Shown in pieces: positions 7,892 to 18,036 of a stretch of DNA of 64,000 nt. Location: positions 434,001 through 498,000 of the forward strand of contig NZ_BMFJ01000002.1 of NCBI RefSeq assembly GCF_014638275.1, written 5' to 3'. Made by a program: the position numbers and the translations under genes. Source of the DNA: Primorskyibacter flagellatus. Lineage in GTDB: Bacteria > Pseudomonadota > Alphaproteobacteria > Rhodobacterales > Rhodobacteraceae. The notes beneath the pieces were generated by a model that saw only the letters and a list, made by a program, of their open reading frames with translations, searched no databases and had not been told where the DNA came from. How positions within the stretch are numbered: the first letter of the stretch is position 1; each line of letters begins with the position of its first letter.

Positions 7892-9133
7892 TCAGGCGGC
7901 GACGGGCACCGGCGTCCGGTTCTCCTTCACCGGCAGATGCACGATGGCCGAGAACGCGCCGACACCCACCCCGATCCACCACACCAGATCATAATTGCCG
8001 TAGACGTCGTACATCCGGCCGCCCAGCCACACGCCCATGAATCCACCAAGCTGGTGGCTGAAGAAGATGATGCCGTACAACGTACCCATGTAACGCAGCC
8101 CGTAGATATGCGCGATCAGCCCGCTGGTGAGCGGCACGGTCGCCAGCCACAGGCCGCCCATGGCGACGGAGAACAGGATCACGCTGGTCGGCGTGATCGG
8201 CAACAGGATGAACAGCGCCGCAACAATGGTGCGAAGCGTATAGATTCCCGCCAGCAGGTACTTCTTGGAATAGCGCTTACCCAGCCACCCCGCCGTCAGC
8301 GTCCCCGCGATATTGGCCAGTCCGACCAGCGAAATCGCGATGGCACCAAGCGCGGAGGTCGTGGTGATCCCGATATTGTGCAGCACCCCGCCCGGCACGA
8401 TCGGACCGCACATTTCGGTGACGAAGGCGGGAAAATGCGCGGTGATGAACGCCAGTTGGTAGCCGCAGGAAAAGAACCCGAGGAAGATGAGAGAGAACGA
8501 CGGATCCTTCGCCGCCCGCACCAGAACCTGCCCGATGCTTTCCTCAAGCTCTGCCCTTGTCGCGGCGACCGGCGCGCGCATGAACGGCAGGAACAGGATC
8601 ACCGACAGGACCATGACCGCGAAGATCAGAAAGACGTTCTGCCAGCTCATCAGTGTCAGCAGGTATTCGGCCAGCGGCGCACCAAAGACCTGACCCGCCG
8701 ACCCCGCCGCCGTCGCGATGGCCAGCGACATTGACCGGTTCTCGTCCGAAGACGCCCGACCCACGACCGCAAGGATCACCCCGAACCCGGTCCCCGCGAC
8801 CCCGAACCCGACCAGCACCTCAAGCAATTGATGCTGCGTCGGCGTCACTGCGAAAGACGACAGGACAAGCCCCGCCGCATAGATCACGGCGCCCAGGATG
8901 ATCGCCCGCCGGTCCCCCAGCTTTTCGGCAAAGGCCCCGAACAGCGGCTGCCCGATTCCCCACGCCAGGTTCTGGATCGCGATGGCGAGAGAGAAATCCG
9001 CCCGCGCCCAGCCAAACTCATCCGCGATAGGGATCTGGAACACCCCGAAGGACGCGCGGACCGCAAAGCTGATGACGATGATGATGCAGCTGACGATCAG
9101 AACGGGGGTCATCAGGCGGGCAGAGGAGGACAT
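7892..9133 (-). CDS. MFS transporter, monocarboxylate/OFA-like
   Basis: A protein of 413 residues with about twelve hydrophobic helices. The first loop carries EFGWARADFSLAIAI and the 2-3 loop GAFAEKLGDRRAIILG, typical of MFS members related to oxalate/formate and monocarboxylate carriers. It should be a secondary transporter in the inner membrane; the substrate is unknown. I chose ATG 9133 (MSSSARLMTP) because the longer in-frame extension up to 9199 is cysteine-rich and unlike a transporter N-terminus. It converges on the alpha/beta hydrolase gene and diverges from zapE. Confidence 0.87.
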   Translation of the reverse strand: MSSSARLMTPVLIVSCIIIVISFAVRASFGVFQIPIADEFGWARADFSLAIAIQNLAWGIGQPLFGAFAEKLGDRRAIILGAVIYAAGLVLSSFAVTPTQHQLLEVLVGFGVAGTGFGVILAVVGRASSDENRSMSLAIATAAGSAGQVFGAPLAEYLLTLMSWQNVFLIFAVMVLSVILFLPFMRAPVAATRAELEESIGQVLVRAAKDPSFSLIFLGFFSCGYQLAFITAHFPAFVTEMCGPIVPGGVLHNIGITTTSALGAIAISLVGLANIAGTLTAGWLGKRYSKKYLLAGIYTLRTIVAALFILLPITPTSVILFSVAMGGLWLATVPLTSGLIAHIYGLRYMGTLYGIIFFSHQLGGFMGVWLGGRMYDVYGNYDLVWWIGVGVGAFSAIVHLPVKENRTPVPVAA

Positions 9134-9266
9134 GGGCGGAATCCCGGAAATGAATGCGCATGCACACATTCTCCGGTTTTGCCCGGATCCGCAATTCACC
9201 CTTTGTGATGTCCCGCATTTGCAACGCTGCTCTTTTCCCCGCCCCGCCCGCAGGCTAACAGGCGGT

Positions 9267-10337
9267 ATGAGTCAGACGACACGCGATCTCTACGCCGCCC
9301 GCATCGCCTCCGGCGACCTGCACGCCGACCCCGCGCAGGAGGCCGTGCTGGCCGAATTCGACCGCATCCTCGCCGGGCTGGATGCGAAGCCGGAAAAGCG
9401 TGGCTTCTTCCGAAAGGCGGTCGTCGAACAGCCCAAGGGGCTCTACCTCTGGGGCGGCGTCGGGCGCGGCAAGTCCATGCTGATGGACCTGTTCGTCGAC
9501 AGCCTCTCCGTCCCCGTCCGCCGCGTCCACTTCCACGCCTTCATGCAGGAAATCCAGGACGGCCTGCACGAGGCCCGCAAGGCGCATGTCGAAGACAGCC
9601 TCGCCCCGGTGGTCGACAGGGTCGCCGATGGACTGCGCGTGCTGGCTTTCGACGAGATGCAGATCACCGACATTGCCGACGCGATGATCGTGGGCCGCCT
9701 GTTCGATGCGCTGATGGCGCGCGGCGTGGTCATCGTCACGACCTCCAACCGGGTTCCCGACGACCTTTACAAGAACGGCCTGAACCGCCAGCTTTTCCTG
9801 CCCTTCATCGACCTGATCAAGGACCGGATGGTGGTGCACGAACTCGACAGCCCCAAGGACTACCGCCAGAACCGCCTCTCCGGCAGCCGGGTCTATTTCA
9901 CCCCGGTGGATGCAGAAGCCCGCGCCGCCATCGACCGGATCTGGATCGATCTGACCGGCGGCGGCGGGCAGCCTCTGGTCCTGACGATCAAGGGCCGCAA
10001 GCTGACCCTGCCCGCCTTCCGCAACGGTATCGCCCGCGCGTCCTTCCACGACATCTGCGGGCAGATGCTCGGCCCCGGCGACTTCCTCGCGATTGCCGAC
10101 GCGGTGAAGGTCCTGATCCTGGAAAACATCCCCCGCCTCGGCCGGTCCAATTTCAACGAGGCGAAGCGCTTCGTCACCCTGATCGACGCGCTCTACGAGG
10201 CGAAGGTGCGGCTGATCTGCTCCGCCGCGGACGAACCCGAATCGCTTTATATCGAGGGCGACGGCGCCTTCGAGTTCCAGCGCACGGCAAGCCGTCTGCG
10301 CGAGATGCAGGATGCGGACTGGGGCAAAACGGGCTAG
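9267..10337 (+). CDS. zapE: Cell division protein ZapE (AFG1-like ATPase)
   Basis: A protein of 356 residues of the AFG1/LACE1 ATPase family. Walker A is GGVGRGKS at 63-70 and Walker B is LAFDE ending at 130; VTTSNRVPDDLYKNGLNR is the family's sensor region. In E. coli ZapE binds FtsZ and acts at the division ring under stress. ATG 9267 is the start of MSQTTRDLYAARIASG, as expected for the family. A hairpin follows 13 bases after the stop. Confidence 0.93.
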   Translation: MSQTTRDLYAARIASGDLHADPAQEAVLAEFDRILAGLDAKPEKRGFFRKAVVEQPKGLYLWGGVGRGKSMLMDLFVDSLSVPVRRVHFHAFMQEIQDGLHEARKAHVEDSLAPVVDRVADGLRVLAFDEMQITDIADAMIVGRLFDALMARGVVIVTTSNRVPDDLYKNGLNRQLFLPFIDLIKDRMVVHELDSPKDYRQNRLSGSRVYFTPVDAEARAAIDRIWIDLTGGGGQPLVLTIKGRKLTLPAFRNGIARASFHDICGQMLGPGDFLAIADAVKVLILENIPRLGRSNFNEAKRFVTLIDALYEAKVRLICSAADEPESLYIEGDGAFEFQRTASRLREMQDADWGKTG

Positions 10338-10350
10338 ATCACACCAAGCG

Positions 10351-10372
10351 GGGGACCGTTGAACCGGTCCCC
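10351..10372 (+). terminator. Hairpin after zapE
   Basis: GGGGACCG-TTGAAC-CGGTCCCC, an 8-base perfect stem just after zapE, followed by only a weak T run (TCATCTTGT). It may end zapE mRNA, and on the other strand it may end a possible antisense small RNA. Confidence 0.55.
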
Positions 10373-10485
10373 TCATCTTGTGCCCGAGGTTTAGCTGAAT
10401 ACCATCCCTGCCCGGACTGCCGCGCGTATGATGACTGGAGGGCGGAGGTCCCGGATGGCGAATTGCCTGTACATCAACTGACACC

Positions 10486-10515
10486 AGCTTAGGCGAATCG
10501 CCGCGAATCGGTCAA
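10486..10515 (-). promoter_or_regulatory. Promoter-like sequence on minus strand
   Basis: Read on the minus strand: TTGACC, 18 bases, TAAGCT. A transcript would start near 10479 and run toward the hairpin at 10351-10372, giving roughly 110-130 nt. The match is reasonable but unproven. Confidence 0.35.
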
Positions 10516-10574
10516 TGGTCTCTGATTCGTTATTTCCCGGTTCGAGTCGCTTTTTTCCGCTGATTCGCGAATTC

Positions 10575-10589
10575 TTAACCGTCCGTTAA
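10575..10589. promoter_or_regulatory. CtrA-type binding site TTAA-N7-TTAA
   Basis: TTAACCGTCCGTTAA is an exact match to the alphaproteobacterial CtrA full-site pattern. It lies six bases beyond the folC stop. TTAA is rare in this GC-rich sequence, so a paired copy at exact spacing is notable, but no gene start lies near it. Confidence 0.45.
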
Positions 10590-10594
10590 TCCGG

Positions 10595-11869
10595 CTACCC
10601 GTTTTCCCGGAGAATTCGCCCTGCAAGGTACAGCGACCCGCTGATCAAAATCCGGGCAGAGGGGTCCCTGGCGACGATCCCGGCCAGCGCCGCGTCCACC
10701 GACTCCGCCTCTTCCGCCGCCATGCCGACGTCCCGCGCCGCCGCCGCGGTGGCACTGGCGGGCAGTGTGTTGACCTCCTCGGGGATCGACACCGCGTACA
10801 GTCCTGCGACCTGCCCGGCCATCGGCCGCAGGTAACCGCGCACGTCCTTGGTGTTGAGTATCCCGCAGATCAGCCAGGTCGGGCGTGGCGAAAGCCCCGC
10901 CAGATGCCGCGCCAGCGCTTCCCCGGCAGAGGCATTGTGCCCCCCGTCCAGCCACAGCTCCGCCCGCGGCGCCGCCTCCGCCAGCGGCCCCCGGCGCAGC
11001 CGCTGCATCCGGGCGGGCCAGAATACGTCTGTCATCGCCCGCTCTGCTGCCTGCTCCCCCTGGCCGAGGAACCGCAGCGCCGCCACTGCCGCCCCGGCGT
11101 TTTCGATCTGATGCGCACCGGGCAGGGCGGGCAGCGGCAGGTCCAGCAGCCCGGTCTCGTCCTGGAAGATCAACCGCCCGCGCTCCTCCCAGGCGTGCCA
11201 GTGCTGACCATGCACCAGCAGCGGCGCGCCGACCGCGTCTGCCCGCGCCTCGATCACGGCCAGCCCGGCCTCTGTCTGCGGCCCGACCACACATGTCACG
11301 CCGCGCTTCAGGATCCCCGCCTTTTCCCCGGCGATGACATCCACCGTCTCACCGAGGAATGAGGTATGATCGATCGACACCGGCGTGATGATGGTCAGCG
11401 CGGGCCGCGCGACGACGTTGGTCGCATCCAGCCGCCCGCCTAGGCCGACCTCGAGCAGGGTGTAATCCGCCGGCACCCGCGAAAACGCCAGCAGGGCCGC
11501 GCAGGTGGTGATCTCGAAATAGGTGATCGGCGCGTCCCCGTTGGCGGCGAGGCACTCGTCCAGCACCTCGGTCAGCGCCTGCTCCGAAATCAGGTCGCCA
11601 GCCAGCCGGATCCGTTCGTGAAAGCGTGTCAGATGCGGCGAGGTATAGGCGTGAACCCGATGCCCGGCCCCCTCCAGCCCCGCGCGGATATAGGCCTGCG
11701 TCGATCCCTTGCCGTTGGTCCCGGCGATATGCACCACCGGCGGCAGCTGGTCCTGCGGATTGCCAAGCGCCTCCAGCAGCCGCCACATCCGGTCGAGCAC
11801 AAGGTCTATGACCTTGGGATGCAGCGCCATCATCCGATCGAGGATGACGTCCGAATGCACGGGGGTCAC
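10595..11869 (-). CDS. folC: Bifunctional folylpolyglutamate synthase / dihydrofolate synthase
   Basis: A protein of 424 residues. It ligates glutamate to dihydropteroate and to folates with ATP in the cytoplasm. The Mur-ligase-type P-loop is GTNGKGS at 50-56; the family segments [17 protein letters not shown] (about 74-90) and [14 protein letters not shown] are present. Its start overlaps the accD stop by ATGA, the common accD-folC arrangement of proteobacteria. Translation is therefore likely coupled. Confidence 0.95.
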   Translation of the reverse strand: MTPVHSDVILDRMMALHPKVIDLVLDRMWRLLEALGNPQDQLPPVVHIAGTNGKGSTQAYIRAGLEGAGHRVHAYTSPHLTRFHERIRLAGDLISEQALTEVLDECLAANGDAPITYFEITTCAALLAFSRVPADYTLLEVGLGGRLDATNVVARPALTIITPVSIDHTSFLGETVDVIAGEKAGILKRGVTCVVGPQTEAGLAVIEARADAVGAPLLVHGQHWHAWEERGRLIFQDETGLLDLPLPALPGAHQIENAGAAVAALRFLGQGEQAAERAMTDVFWPARMQRLRRGPLAEAAPRAELWLDGGHNASAGEALARHLAGLSPRPTWLICGILNTKDVRGYLRPMAGQVAGLYAVSIPEEVNTLPASATAAAARDVGMAAEEAESVDAALAGIVARDPSARILISGSLYLAGRILRENG

Positions 11870-12798
11870 TCCGCCTTGCCCTCCGGCGCGGGGGCGGGAA
11901 CGGCGACGGGCTCGGGATCGGGCCTCGGCAGGGAGCCTTTCACCGCCGGGGTCATCCCCATGAGCATCCGGGTGATCGTGATCAGTTCGTCCCGCATGTC
12001 GGTCCGCTTGACCACGCGGTCCAGCATCCCGTGATCCAGCAGGTATTCGGCGCGCTGAAACCCCTCCGGCAGCTTCTCACGGATGGTCTGTTCGATGACG
12101 CGCGGCCCGGCAAAGCAGATCAGCGCGTTCGGCTCGGCAATCTGCACGTCGCCCAGCATCGCGTAGGACGCCGTCACACCGCCCGTCGTCGGATGGGTCA
12201 GCACGACGATGTAGGGAAGCCCGGCCTCCTTCAGCATCTGAACCGCAACCGTGGTCCGGGGCATCTGCATCAGCGACAGGATCCCCTCCTGCATCCGCGC
12301 GCCACCGGCGGCGGAGAACAGGATCAGCGGCCGCTTCAGCTTTACCGCCCGTTCGGCCGCCGCGATGATCGCATTGCCGACATACATCCCCATGGACCCG
12401 CCCATGAAGGAAAAGTCCTGCGCCGCCGCAACGATCGGGGTCTGCCCCATCTCACCCTCGGCAACCAGCATCGCCTCGGCCTCACCGGTGTCGCGCTGCG
12501 CGGCCTTCATCCGGTCGGGATAGCGTTTCTGGTCGCGGAAATGCAGTGGATCGGCCAGCGGTTCGGGCACCTTCACCTGCACGAAGACCCCGCCGTCGAA
12601 CAGCGCGGCAAAGCGGTCGCGCGGCGAAATCGCCATGTGATGCCCGCAAGACGTGCAGACGTTCAGGTTATCCGACAGTTCCCGGTGAAACAGCATGGTC
12701 CCGCATTCCGTGCACTTGGACCAGAGGTTCTCCGGCACCTCGCGGCGCGAGAAGATCGAATTGATCCTTGGCCGGACGTAGTTGGTAATCCAGTTCAT
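11866..12798 (-). CDS. accD: Acetyl-CoA carboxylase carboxyltransferase subunit beta
   Basis: A protein of 310 residues. With AccA it transfers carboxyl from biotin to acetyl-CoA, making malonyl-CoA for fatty-acid synthesis. The N-terminal four-cysteine zinc ribbon is complete (C29, C32, C48, C51). The crotonase-fold core has GARMQEG and [20 protein letters not shown] 12798 begins [10 protein letters not shown], the usual N-terminus. A short proline- and alanine-rich tail ([14 protein letters not shown]) ends the protein. It overlaps folC. Confidence 0.96.
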   Translation of the reverse strand: MNWITNYVRPRINSIFSRREVPENLWSKCTECGTMLFHRELSDNLNVCTSCGHHMAISPRDRFAALFDGGVFVQVKVPEPLADPLHFRDQKRYPDRMKAAQRDTGEAEAMLVAEGEMGQTPIVAAAQDFSFMGGSMGMYVGNAIIAAAERAVKLKRPLILFSAAGGARMQEGILSLMQMPRTTVAVQMLKEAGLPYIVVLTHPTTGGVTASYAMLGDVQIAEPNALICFAGPRVIEQTIREKLPEGFQRAEYLLDHGMLDRVVKRTDMRDELITITRMLMGMTPAVKGSLPRPDPEPVAVPAPAPEGKAE

Positions 12799-12857
12799 GT
12801 CGCTTCCCGGACGGTGGCGTTGGCCCCCCAGATAGGACCTTGCCGGGCGAATTGCAA

Positions 12858-13766
12858 TCAACGCCGGATGGCCACCCGCACCGCCAGCCAGGCCAGCGCG
12901 ATGATGACGAGGTCGATCACCAGCATCCAGCCGAGGATCGGCTCCGGCGGCAGCAGCGACTCTCCGGTCCCGTCCGGCAGCGGCGGGTAAAGGAACAGCG
13001 CCAGCCCGCTGTCCGGCCCGTCCAGATCCCCGACGACGAGAAAGGCGAAGATGTTGTTGGCCAGGTGAAACCCGATGGCCGCGCCAAGCGATCCGCTGCG
13101 CGCCACCAGGTCGCTTGCCGCCAGCCCGAAGGCAAAGGCCCAGATCACGTAGCGGGTGCTTTCGTCCACCGCCGCCTCGTTGAACCAATGGACTGATGCA
13201 AAGGCCAGATTGGGCACCACCATCCAGACCAGTGGCGACGGGAACCGCGCCGCGATCTGCTGTTGCAGGTACCCGCGGTAGAACAGCTCCTCCGCCCCGG
13301 TCTGGATCAGCAGGGCAAGCAGCGCAAAGGGCAGAAGCCCCAGCCACGTCGCGAAAGGCTGCATGCTGACCCCGTCGTCGGTCCAGAACGGATAGACCGC
13401 CTCCAGCGCGAGGTAGAGCAGCCCGCCGCCGATCGTCGCCCGCAGCATGTCGGGCCAGACCAGTGCCGCCGGTCCGGTCAGGCTGCGCAGGCCCCGGTTA
13501 TGGTTCTTCCACGCCACGAAAACCACCAGCAGGGCCAGCAACAGGAAACCGGCAAGATCATAGAGGATGGCGGTGGCCGACACCCGCTCCATCAGCGCGT
13601 CCGCCGTGTCGGGTGCGATCTGGAACAGCAGCCAGTCCATCGTGTTCCGGCCCAGCCCGTACAGGAACTCCACCGCTATGAACCCGACCACGGTCTGCAC
13701 CAGCGCCGCCGATCCGCGCGCCGGATCGACATAGGCCTCGTGGGGGGCGTAGGCCTTCACGCTCAC
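12858..13766 (-). CDS. CPBP-family intramembrane glutamic endopeptidase (second of a tandem pair)
   Basis: A polytopic membrane protein of 302 residues. The three motifs of the CPBP (Abi, Rce1-like) family are seen: E159-E160-x3-R164 (EELFYR), FASVH with H193, and HLANN with H234. These make the glutamate/histidine active site of intramembrane proteases. Its start overlaps the stop of the upstream paralogue by four bases. Substrate unknown; relatives act in prenyl-protein processing or bacteriocin self-immunity. accD follows 59 bases downstream. Confidence 0.85.
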   Translation of the reverse strand: MSVKAYAPHEAYVDPARGSAALVQTVVGFIAVEFLYGLGRNTMDWLLFQIAPDTADALMERVSATAILYDLAGFLLLALLVVFVAWKNHNRGLRSLTGPAALVWPDMLRATIGGGLLYLALEAVYPFWTDDGVSMQPFATWLGLLPFALLALLIQTGAEELFYRGYLQQQIAARFPSPLVWMVVPNLAFASVHWFNEAAVDESTRYVIWAFAFGLAASDLVARSGSLGAAIGFHLANNIFAFLVVGDLDGPDSGLALFLYPPLPDGTGESLLPPEPILGWMLVIDLVIIALAWLAVRVAIRR

Positions 13767-14632
13767 CGCCTCAGCACGACCCGCGCGCCGAGCCAGGAGA
13801 TCAGCATCAGCAGCGCCTCCAGCCCGAAGCCGGGCAGCAGCGCCGGGTCAGACAGGTCGGCGGGATAGACGTACAGCGCCAGCCCCTCCATCCCGCCTGA
13901 CGCCCCGAACAGCATCAGCGACCCGAAGTTGTTGACGAAATGCAGCGCCATGACCGGGCCAAGCGTGCCCGCCCGCGCCGTCAGGTCCCCCGCCGCCAGC
14001 GCGTAAAGAAAGGTGACGCCGAGGATCGGCCAGAGGTTGTCCCCCGCCGCCGGGTTGAAATGCAGCAGCGCGAAGAGCACCGCCGGCACCCCGACCCACA
14101 GCAGAGGAGAGCGGAACCGCGCCGCCAGCCGCGACTGCAGGTATCCGCGGAACATCAGCTCCTCCGACCCGATCTGAACCGCCAGCAGCACCAGCGCCAG
14201 CGGCATCCACGACAGCCAGCGCGTCACGGCCATCTGCCGCTCCGGCTCCACCCCCTCGGGCGAGGGCAGCATCAGCGCCACGCCAAGCACCGCGCATTGC
14301 ACCAGGAACACCCGCCAGAACTGCGACCAGGCCAGCCCCGCCGGTCCCATCAGGACCCCGAGCCCTTTCCGGTGCAGCACCCGCATCGCCACCGCCAGCG
14401 CGACCAGCGGACACAGGAAGGTGGACAGCATCAGCACCATGCCAAGCGGTCCGGCCGACGGCCCCTCGGGCCGCATGGAGCCGGGGAACAGCAGACCCGA
14501 GATCACGAAGATCCACAGCAGCATCAGCCCGGCGGTAATCACCGTGACCAGCGCGATGCCCGCCAGCGTCCTGCCCAGATGTGCCGTGTCCCTCCCTCTG
14601 TCGGGGAGAAGCTGCTGCGCCTCGTATGCCAT
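13763..14632 (-). CDS. CPBP-family intramembrane glutamic endopeptidase (first of a tandem pair)
   Basis: A polytopic membrane protein of 289 residues from ATG 14632 ([10 protein letters not shown]). A longer start at 14668 is possible, but its residues are charged and unlike the family. The CPBP motifs are [19 protein letters not shown] and HFVNN. It resembles its neighbour in length, motif spacing and final part, so the pair probably arose by duplication. The ATGA overlap between them suggests equal co-production, perhaps as a complex. Confidence 0.84.
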   Translation of the reverse strand: MAYEAQQLLPDRGRDTAHLGRTLAGIALVTVITAGLMLLWIFVISGLLFPGSMRPEGPSAGPLGMVLMLSTFLCPLVALAVAMRVLHRKGLGVLMGPAGLAWSQFWRVFLVQCAVLGVALMLPSPEGVEPERQMAVTRWLSWMPLALVLLAVQIGSEELMFRGYLQSRLAARFRSPLLWVGVPAVLFALLHFNPAAGDNLWPILGVTFLYALAAGDLTARAGTLGPVMALHFVNNFGSLMLFGASGGMEGLALYVYPADLSDPALLPGFGLEALLMLISWLGARVVLRR

Positions 14633-14730
14633 GGGCGCGACGCTATCCCTCTCCCCCGCGGGCCGCAATCGGCCTTGTCTGCCCTGGATGCGTCATTTAT
14701 CCCCGTCCCGACCAGCCAAGGGAGGCCCAG

Positions 14731-16488
14731 ATGGCCAAATTCGACAAGAAGCTCCTGCCTAGCCGTCACGTGACCGAAGGTCCCGAACGCGCGCCGCACC
14801 GCTCTTACCTCTATGCGATGGGCCTGTCGGAGGAGGAAATTCACCGCCCCCTCGTCGGCGTCGCCACCTGCTGGAACGAAGCCGCCCCCTGCAACATCGC
14901 TCTGAACCGGCAGGCGCAGGCCGTGAAGCTGGGCGTGAAGGCCGCCGCCGGAACCCCGCGCGAATTCACCACCATCACCGTGACCGACGGCATCGCCATG
15001 GGGCATGAGGGCATGCGCTCCTCCCTCGCCTCGCGTGAGGCGATTGCCGATACGGTCGAACTGACCATGCGCGGCCACTGCTACGACGCCATTGTCGGGC
15101 TGGCGGGCTGCGACAAGTCGCTGCCGGGCATGATGATGGCGATGGTCCGGCTCAACGTGCCCTCCGTCTTCATCTACGGCGGGTCGATCCTTCCGGGCAA
15201 GGCGCCCCAGATCGACGAGATCCCCGAAGATTTCCGCACCCGCGACCTGACCGTGCAGGACTTGTTCGAAGCGGTCGGGCGGCACCAGAACAAGGAACTT
15301 TCGGACTCCGCTCTCGACATCCTCGAACGCGTCGCCTGCCCGTCGTCGGGGGCCTGCGGGGGCCAGTTCACCGCGAACACCATGGCCTGCGTGTCCGAGG
15401 CGATCGGGCTCGCGCTGCTCAACTCCTCCGGCATGCCCGCACCCTATGAATCCCGCGACCAGTATGGTGAGGCCTCGGGCCGAGCGGTCATGAACCTGAT
15501 CGAAAAGGGCATCCGCGCCCGCGATGTCGTGACCCGCAAATCGCTGGAGAACGCCGCGCGCGTCGTCGCCTGCACCGGCGGATCGACCAACGCGGGCCTG
15601 CACCTGCCCGCCATCGCGCACGAGGCCGGGATCGACTTCTTCCTCGACGACGTCTGCGAGATATTCCGCGATACGCCTTACTTCGTGAACCTGAAACCGG
15701 GCGGCGACTACGTGGCCAAGGACCTGTTCGACGTTGGCGGCATCCCCGTCGTGATGAAGGAGCTCCGCAAGGCCGGTCTGATCCATGAGGATTGCATCAC
15801 CGCTTCCGGCAAGACCATCGGCGAGGAACTGGACACCGTCACCCGCGAGGCCGATGGCAAGGTCATCTATCCGATCTCCGCCCCGATCACCAAGACCGGC
15901 GGCGTCGTCGGGTTGAAAGGTAACCTCGCCCCGGAAGGTGCCATCGTGAAGGTCGCCGGGATCCCGACCCAGGAACAAAGCTTCAACGGCCCGGCCCGTG
16001 TCTTCGAATGCGAGGAAGACGCCTTTGCCGCCGTTCAGAAGCGCGAATACAAGGAAGGCGAGGTCATCGTCATCCGCAACGAGGGCCCCGCCGGCGGTCC
16101 GGGTATGCGGGAGATGCTGGCCACCACCGCCGCCCTTTCGGGTCAGGGCATGGGCAAGAAGGTCGCGCTCATTACCGACGGCCGTTTCTCCGGCGCGACG
16201 CGCGGCTTCTGCGTCGGTCATGTCGGCCCCGAAGCGGCGTATGGCGGCCCGATCGCCCTGCTGAAGAACGGTGACATGATCAAGATCGATGCCGTCGAAG
16301 GCACGATCACCGTCGACCTGACCGACGAGGAACTGGAAGCGCGCCGCAAGGACTGGAAAGGCCCGCGCGACACGATCTATGCCTCCGGCGCGCTGTGGAA
16401 ATATGCGCAGCTTGTCGGCAAGACCTACCTCGGCGCCGTCACCCATCCCGGCGGCAAGGCCGAGAAGCATATCTATGCCGATCTCTGA
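14731..16488 (+). CDS. ilvD: Dihydroxy-acid dehydratase
   Basis: A protein of 585 residues. It dehydrates 2,3-dihydroxy-3-methylbutanoate (or -pentanoate) to the 2-oxo acid in valine and isoleucine synthesis, using an Fe-S cluster and Mg2+. The cluster cysteines are C47 (TCWNE), C127 (GCDKS) and C209 ([13 protein letters not shown]). The C-terminal [13 protein letters not shown] and GHVGPEA are standard. GGGAGG precedes ATG 14731 by a good distance. The last 14 bases overlap the next gene. Confidence 0.96.
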   Translation: MAKFDKKLLPSRHVTEGPERAPHRSYLYAMGLSEEEIHRPLVGVATCWNEAAPCNIALNRQAQAVKLGVKAAAGTPREFTTITVTDGIAMGHEGMRSSLASREAIADTVELTMRGHCYDAIVGLAGCDKSLPGMMMAMVRLNVPSVFIYGGSILPGKAPQIDEIPEDFRTRDLTVQDLFEAVGRHQNKELSDSALDILERVACPSSGACGGQFTANTMACVSEAIGLALLNSSGMPAPYESRDQYGEASGRAVMNLIEKGIRARDVVTRKSLENAARVVACTGGSTNAGLHLPAIAHEAGIDFFLDDVCEIFRDTPYFVNLKPGGDYVAKDLFDVGGIPVVMKELRKAGLIHEDCITASGKTIGEELDTVTREADGKVIYPISAPITKTGGVVGLKGNLAPEGAIVKVAGIPTQEQSFNGPARVFECEEDAFAAVQKREYKEGEVIVIRNEGPAGGPGMREMLATTAALSGQGMGKKVALITDGRFSGATRGFCVGHVGPEAAYGGPIALLKNGDMIKIDAVEGTITVDLTDEELEARRKDWKGPRDTIYASGALWKYAQLVGKTYLGAVTHPGGKAEKHIYADL

Positions 16489-17134
16489 CCGGCTCCGGAC
16501 CGGGGCGCTGCGCGGCGCCCCGGTCCTGCTCGCCCTCTCCCTGATGGCGGGCTGCGACGAAACCACTGCCAACGCCTTTGCGGCCGGGGGCAGCGCGCCG
16601 AAGGCCCGCGTGCTGACCTCCGCGAAGATCGACGGCGGAAAGATCACCGTTCTCGGCCCGGCGGGGTTCTGCGTCGACGCGCGGTCGCTGCGCCCGAACG
16701 GCGCGCGCCAGTTCGCCCTGCTCGCCCAGTGCGACCTGATGACGGGCGGAGAGGTCAGCGGCGTCAACTCGCTCTCCCTGCTCACTGTCACCGCCGTCCG
16801 GTCCGCCGACACCGCCCTTCCGACGCCCGATCAGATCGCGGCCCCCTATGCCCCGGCGCAGGTGCTCAACAGCGCCCGCATCGACGGTGTGCAGCTGGTC
16901 CAGCTGTCCCAGGGCGGCGAACGCGCGACCAAAAGCGCCGATCCCGTCCACTGGCGCGGGGTGATGACGCTGGCCGGGCACACCATCGGACTGGCCGCCT
17001 ATTCCACCCAGAACGGCGCCGCCCGCGGGGCCGAGGGGCGCGACCTTCTGCTCGCCCTCGCCCGCAACATGCGCCGCGCCACCACCGGAACCGGCACCGG
17101 CGACACGCCGGCCGTGCAGGCACCGACGGAATAG
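16475..17134 (+). CDS. Putative lipoprotein, function unknown
   Basis: A protein of 219 residues whose N-terminus is a lipoprotein signal: basic start, hydrophobic stretch ([13 protein letters not shown]) and lipobox LMAGC with C25. Asp-Glu follow the cysteine, and Asp at +2 favours inner-membrane retention by the Lol rule. The rest is a mixed alpha/beta domain of no family I recognise, with two cysteines ([17 protein letters not shown]). ATG 16475 lies inside the ilvD end (14-base overlap), so translation may be coupled to ilvD. Confidence 0.75.
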   Translation: MPISDRLRTGALRGAPVLLALSLMAGCDETTANAFAAGGSAPKARVLTSAKIDGGKITVLGPAGFCVDARSLRPNGARQFALLAQCDLMTGGEVSGVNSLSLLTVTAVRSADTALPTPDQIAAPYAPAQVLNSARIDGVQLVQLSQGGERATKSADPVHWRGVMTLAGHTIGLAAYSTQNGAARGAEGRDLLLALARNMRRATTGTGTGDTPAVQAPTE

Positions 17135-17251
17135 CCGCCCGATTTCCGGCACCCCTCCGCCAATCCGTCATTTGTTTCGCAACCGCCCCGTGGCATAACA
17201 GGGGCACCCGGCAGCAAGACCGGATGCAGCACCAGGACGACACAGGCACCC

Positions 17252-18025
17252 ATGGCCAAGGCGATCTCCACCTTCATCGACCGGCTCATCGCGCGCCGCG
17301 AACTGCGCCGCTGGACGGCCGAGGCACGGAACGCGGCAACCGCCCCCCTGCCCGCTCTGCGCCAAAGCCGCACCCGCGCCCGCACCTTGAAGGCCCGGCT
17401 CGACGACCTGATCCACACGGCGGACGGACGGCTGGCCCTGCCCCTGATCGGGTCCAACATCTTTCCCGTCCCGCATGGCACCGACTGGTCCTGGCGCCCC
17501 GACCTCTGGCGCGGCCCCCTGCCCCTGCGCGGGATCGCCGCCGCCGAAACCCAGTCCCGCCTCGGCGATCAGGTCACGCTTCACCACGACTGCAAGCAGT
17601 CCGAACTGACCATCCTCCAGACCCGCAACCACCGGGAAGAGGACCTCGCCCCCTTCGGCCTGCGCATGGATGTCTTCGCCTTCGACGGATCCTTTCTGTC
17701 GCTCGCGATCGAACTGCCCGCCGACGCGATCCGCAACCTGACCAAGTCGCACCTGATCCGCCTCTCCGCCCAGATCGAGGTCGAGACACCGCTTGAAATC
17801 TTCGCCCGCCTCAACGTCGTGCACGGGCCGAACACCGAACAGGTCACCCGCGAACTGTCGCTGAAGTCGCCCGAGGTCATGATCGAATTCGATCTTGCCT
17901 ACTCCGGCCTGAACGAAAAGCGGCTTGAGAAGGCATGGGTCGACCTGATCTTCGAGAACCCCGAGATGAACCAGGTCGTCATCCGCGACCTGACCTTCGC
18001 CCGCTGCCCCCGCGCCGAATTCTGA
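17252..18025 (+). CDS. Conserved uncharacterised protein (DUF6478-like)
   Basis: A protein of 257 residues. It has a basic, helical N-terminus (about 1-55) and then a beta-rich domain (TDWSWRPDLWRGPLP, VTLHHDCKQSELTILQTRN, FAFDGSFLSLAIELP). I believe this is the Rhodobacterales DUF6478 family, but cannot confirm that here. There is no signal peptide or membrane helix. The next gene starts 12 bases after its stop, so the two form a unit. Confidence 0.72.
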   Translation: MAKAISTFIDRLIARRELRRWTAEARNAATAPLPALRQSRTRARTLKARLDDLIHTADGRLALPLIGSNIFPVPHGTDWSWRPDLWRGPLPLRGIAAAETQSRLGDQVTLHHDCKQSELTILQTRNHREEDLAPFGLRMDVFAFDGSFLSLAIELPADAIRNLTKSHLIRLSAQIEVETPLEIFARLNVVHGPNTEQVTRELSLKSPEVMIEFDLAYSGLNEKRLEKAWVDLIFENPEMNQVVIRDLTFARCPRAEF

Positions 18026-18036
18026 GGGACGAGACC

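Larger units (their letters stand above)
10338..10594. other. Convergent intergenic region without a recognised gene
   Basis: It lies between zapE (plus) and folC (minus). It holds the zapE hairpin, GAATCG direct repeats (10495-10510), a minus-strand promoter-like pair and a full CtrA-type box. I see no convincing ORF. The unusual number of regulatory-looking signals between two gene ends suggests a small RNA or peptide gene. Confidence 0.4.

Noticed and set aside
10575..10589. CtrA site as evidence of a replication origin
   Set aside because: A single site, no DnaA boxes, no AT-rich stretch and none of the usual origin genes nearby.
14539..16812. Open frame of over 700 codons antisense to ilvD
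   Set aside because: It mirrors ilvD, which has full family motifs. The product has biased composition (Gly, Asp, Arg) and no ribosome-binding site.
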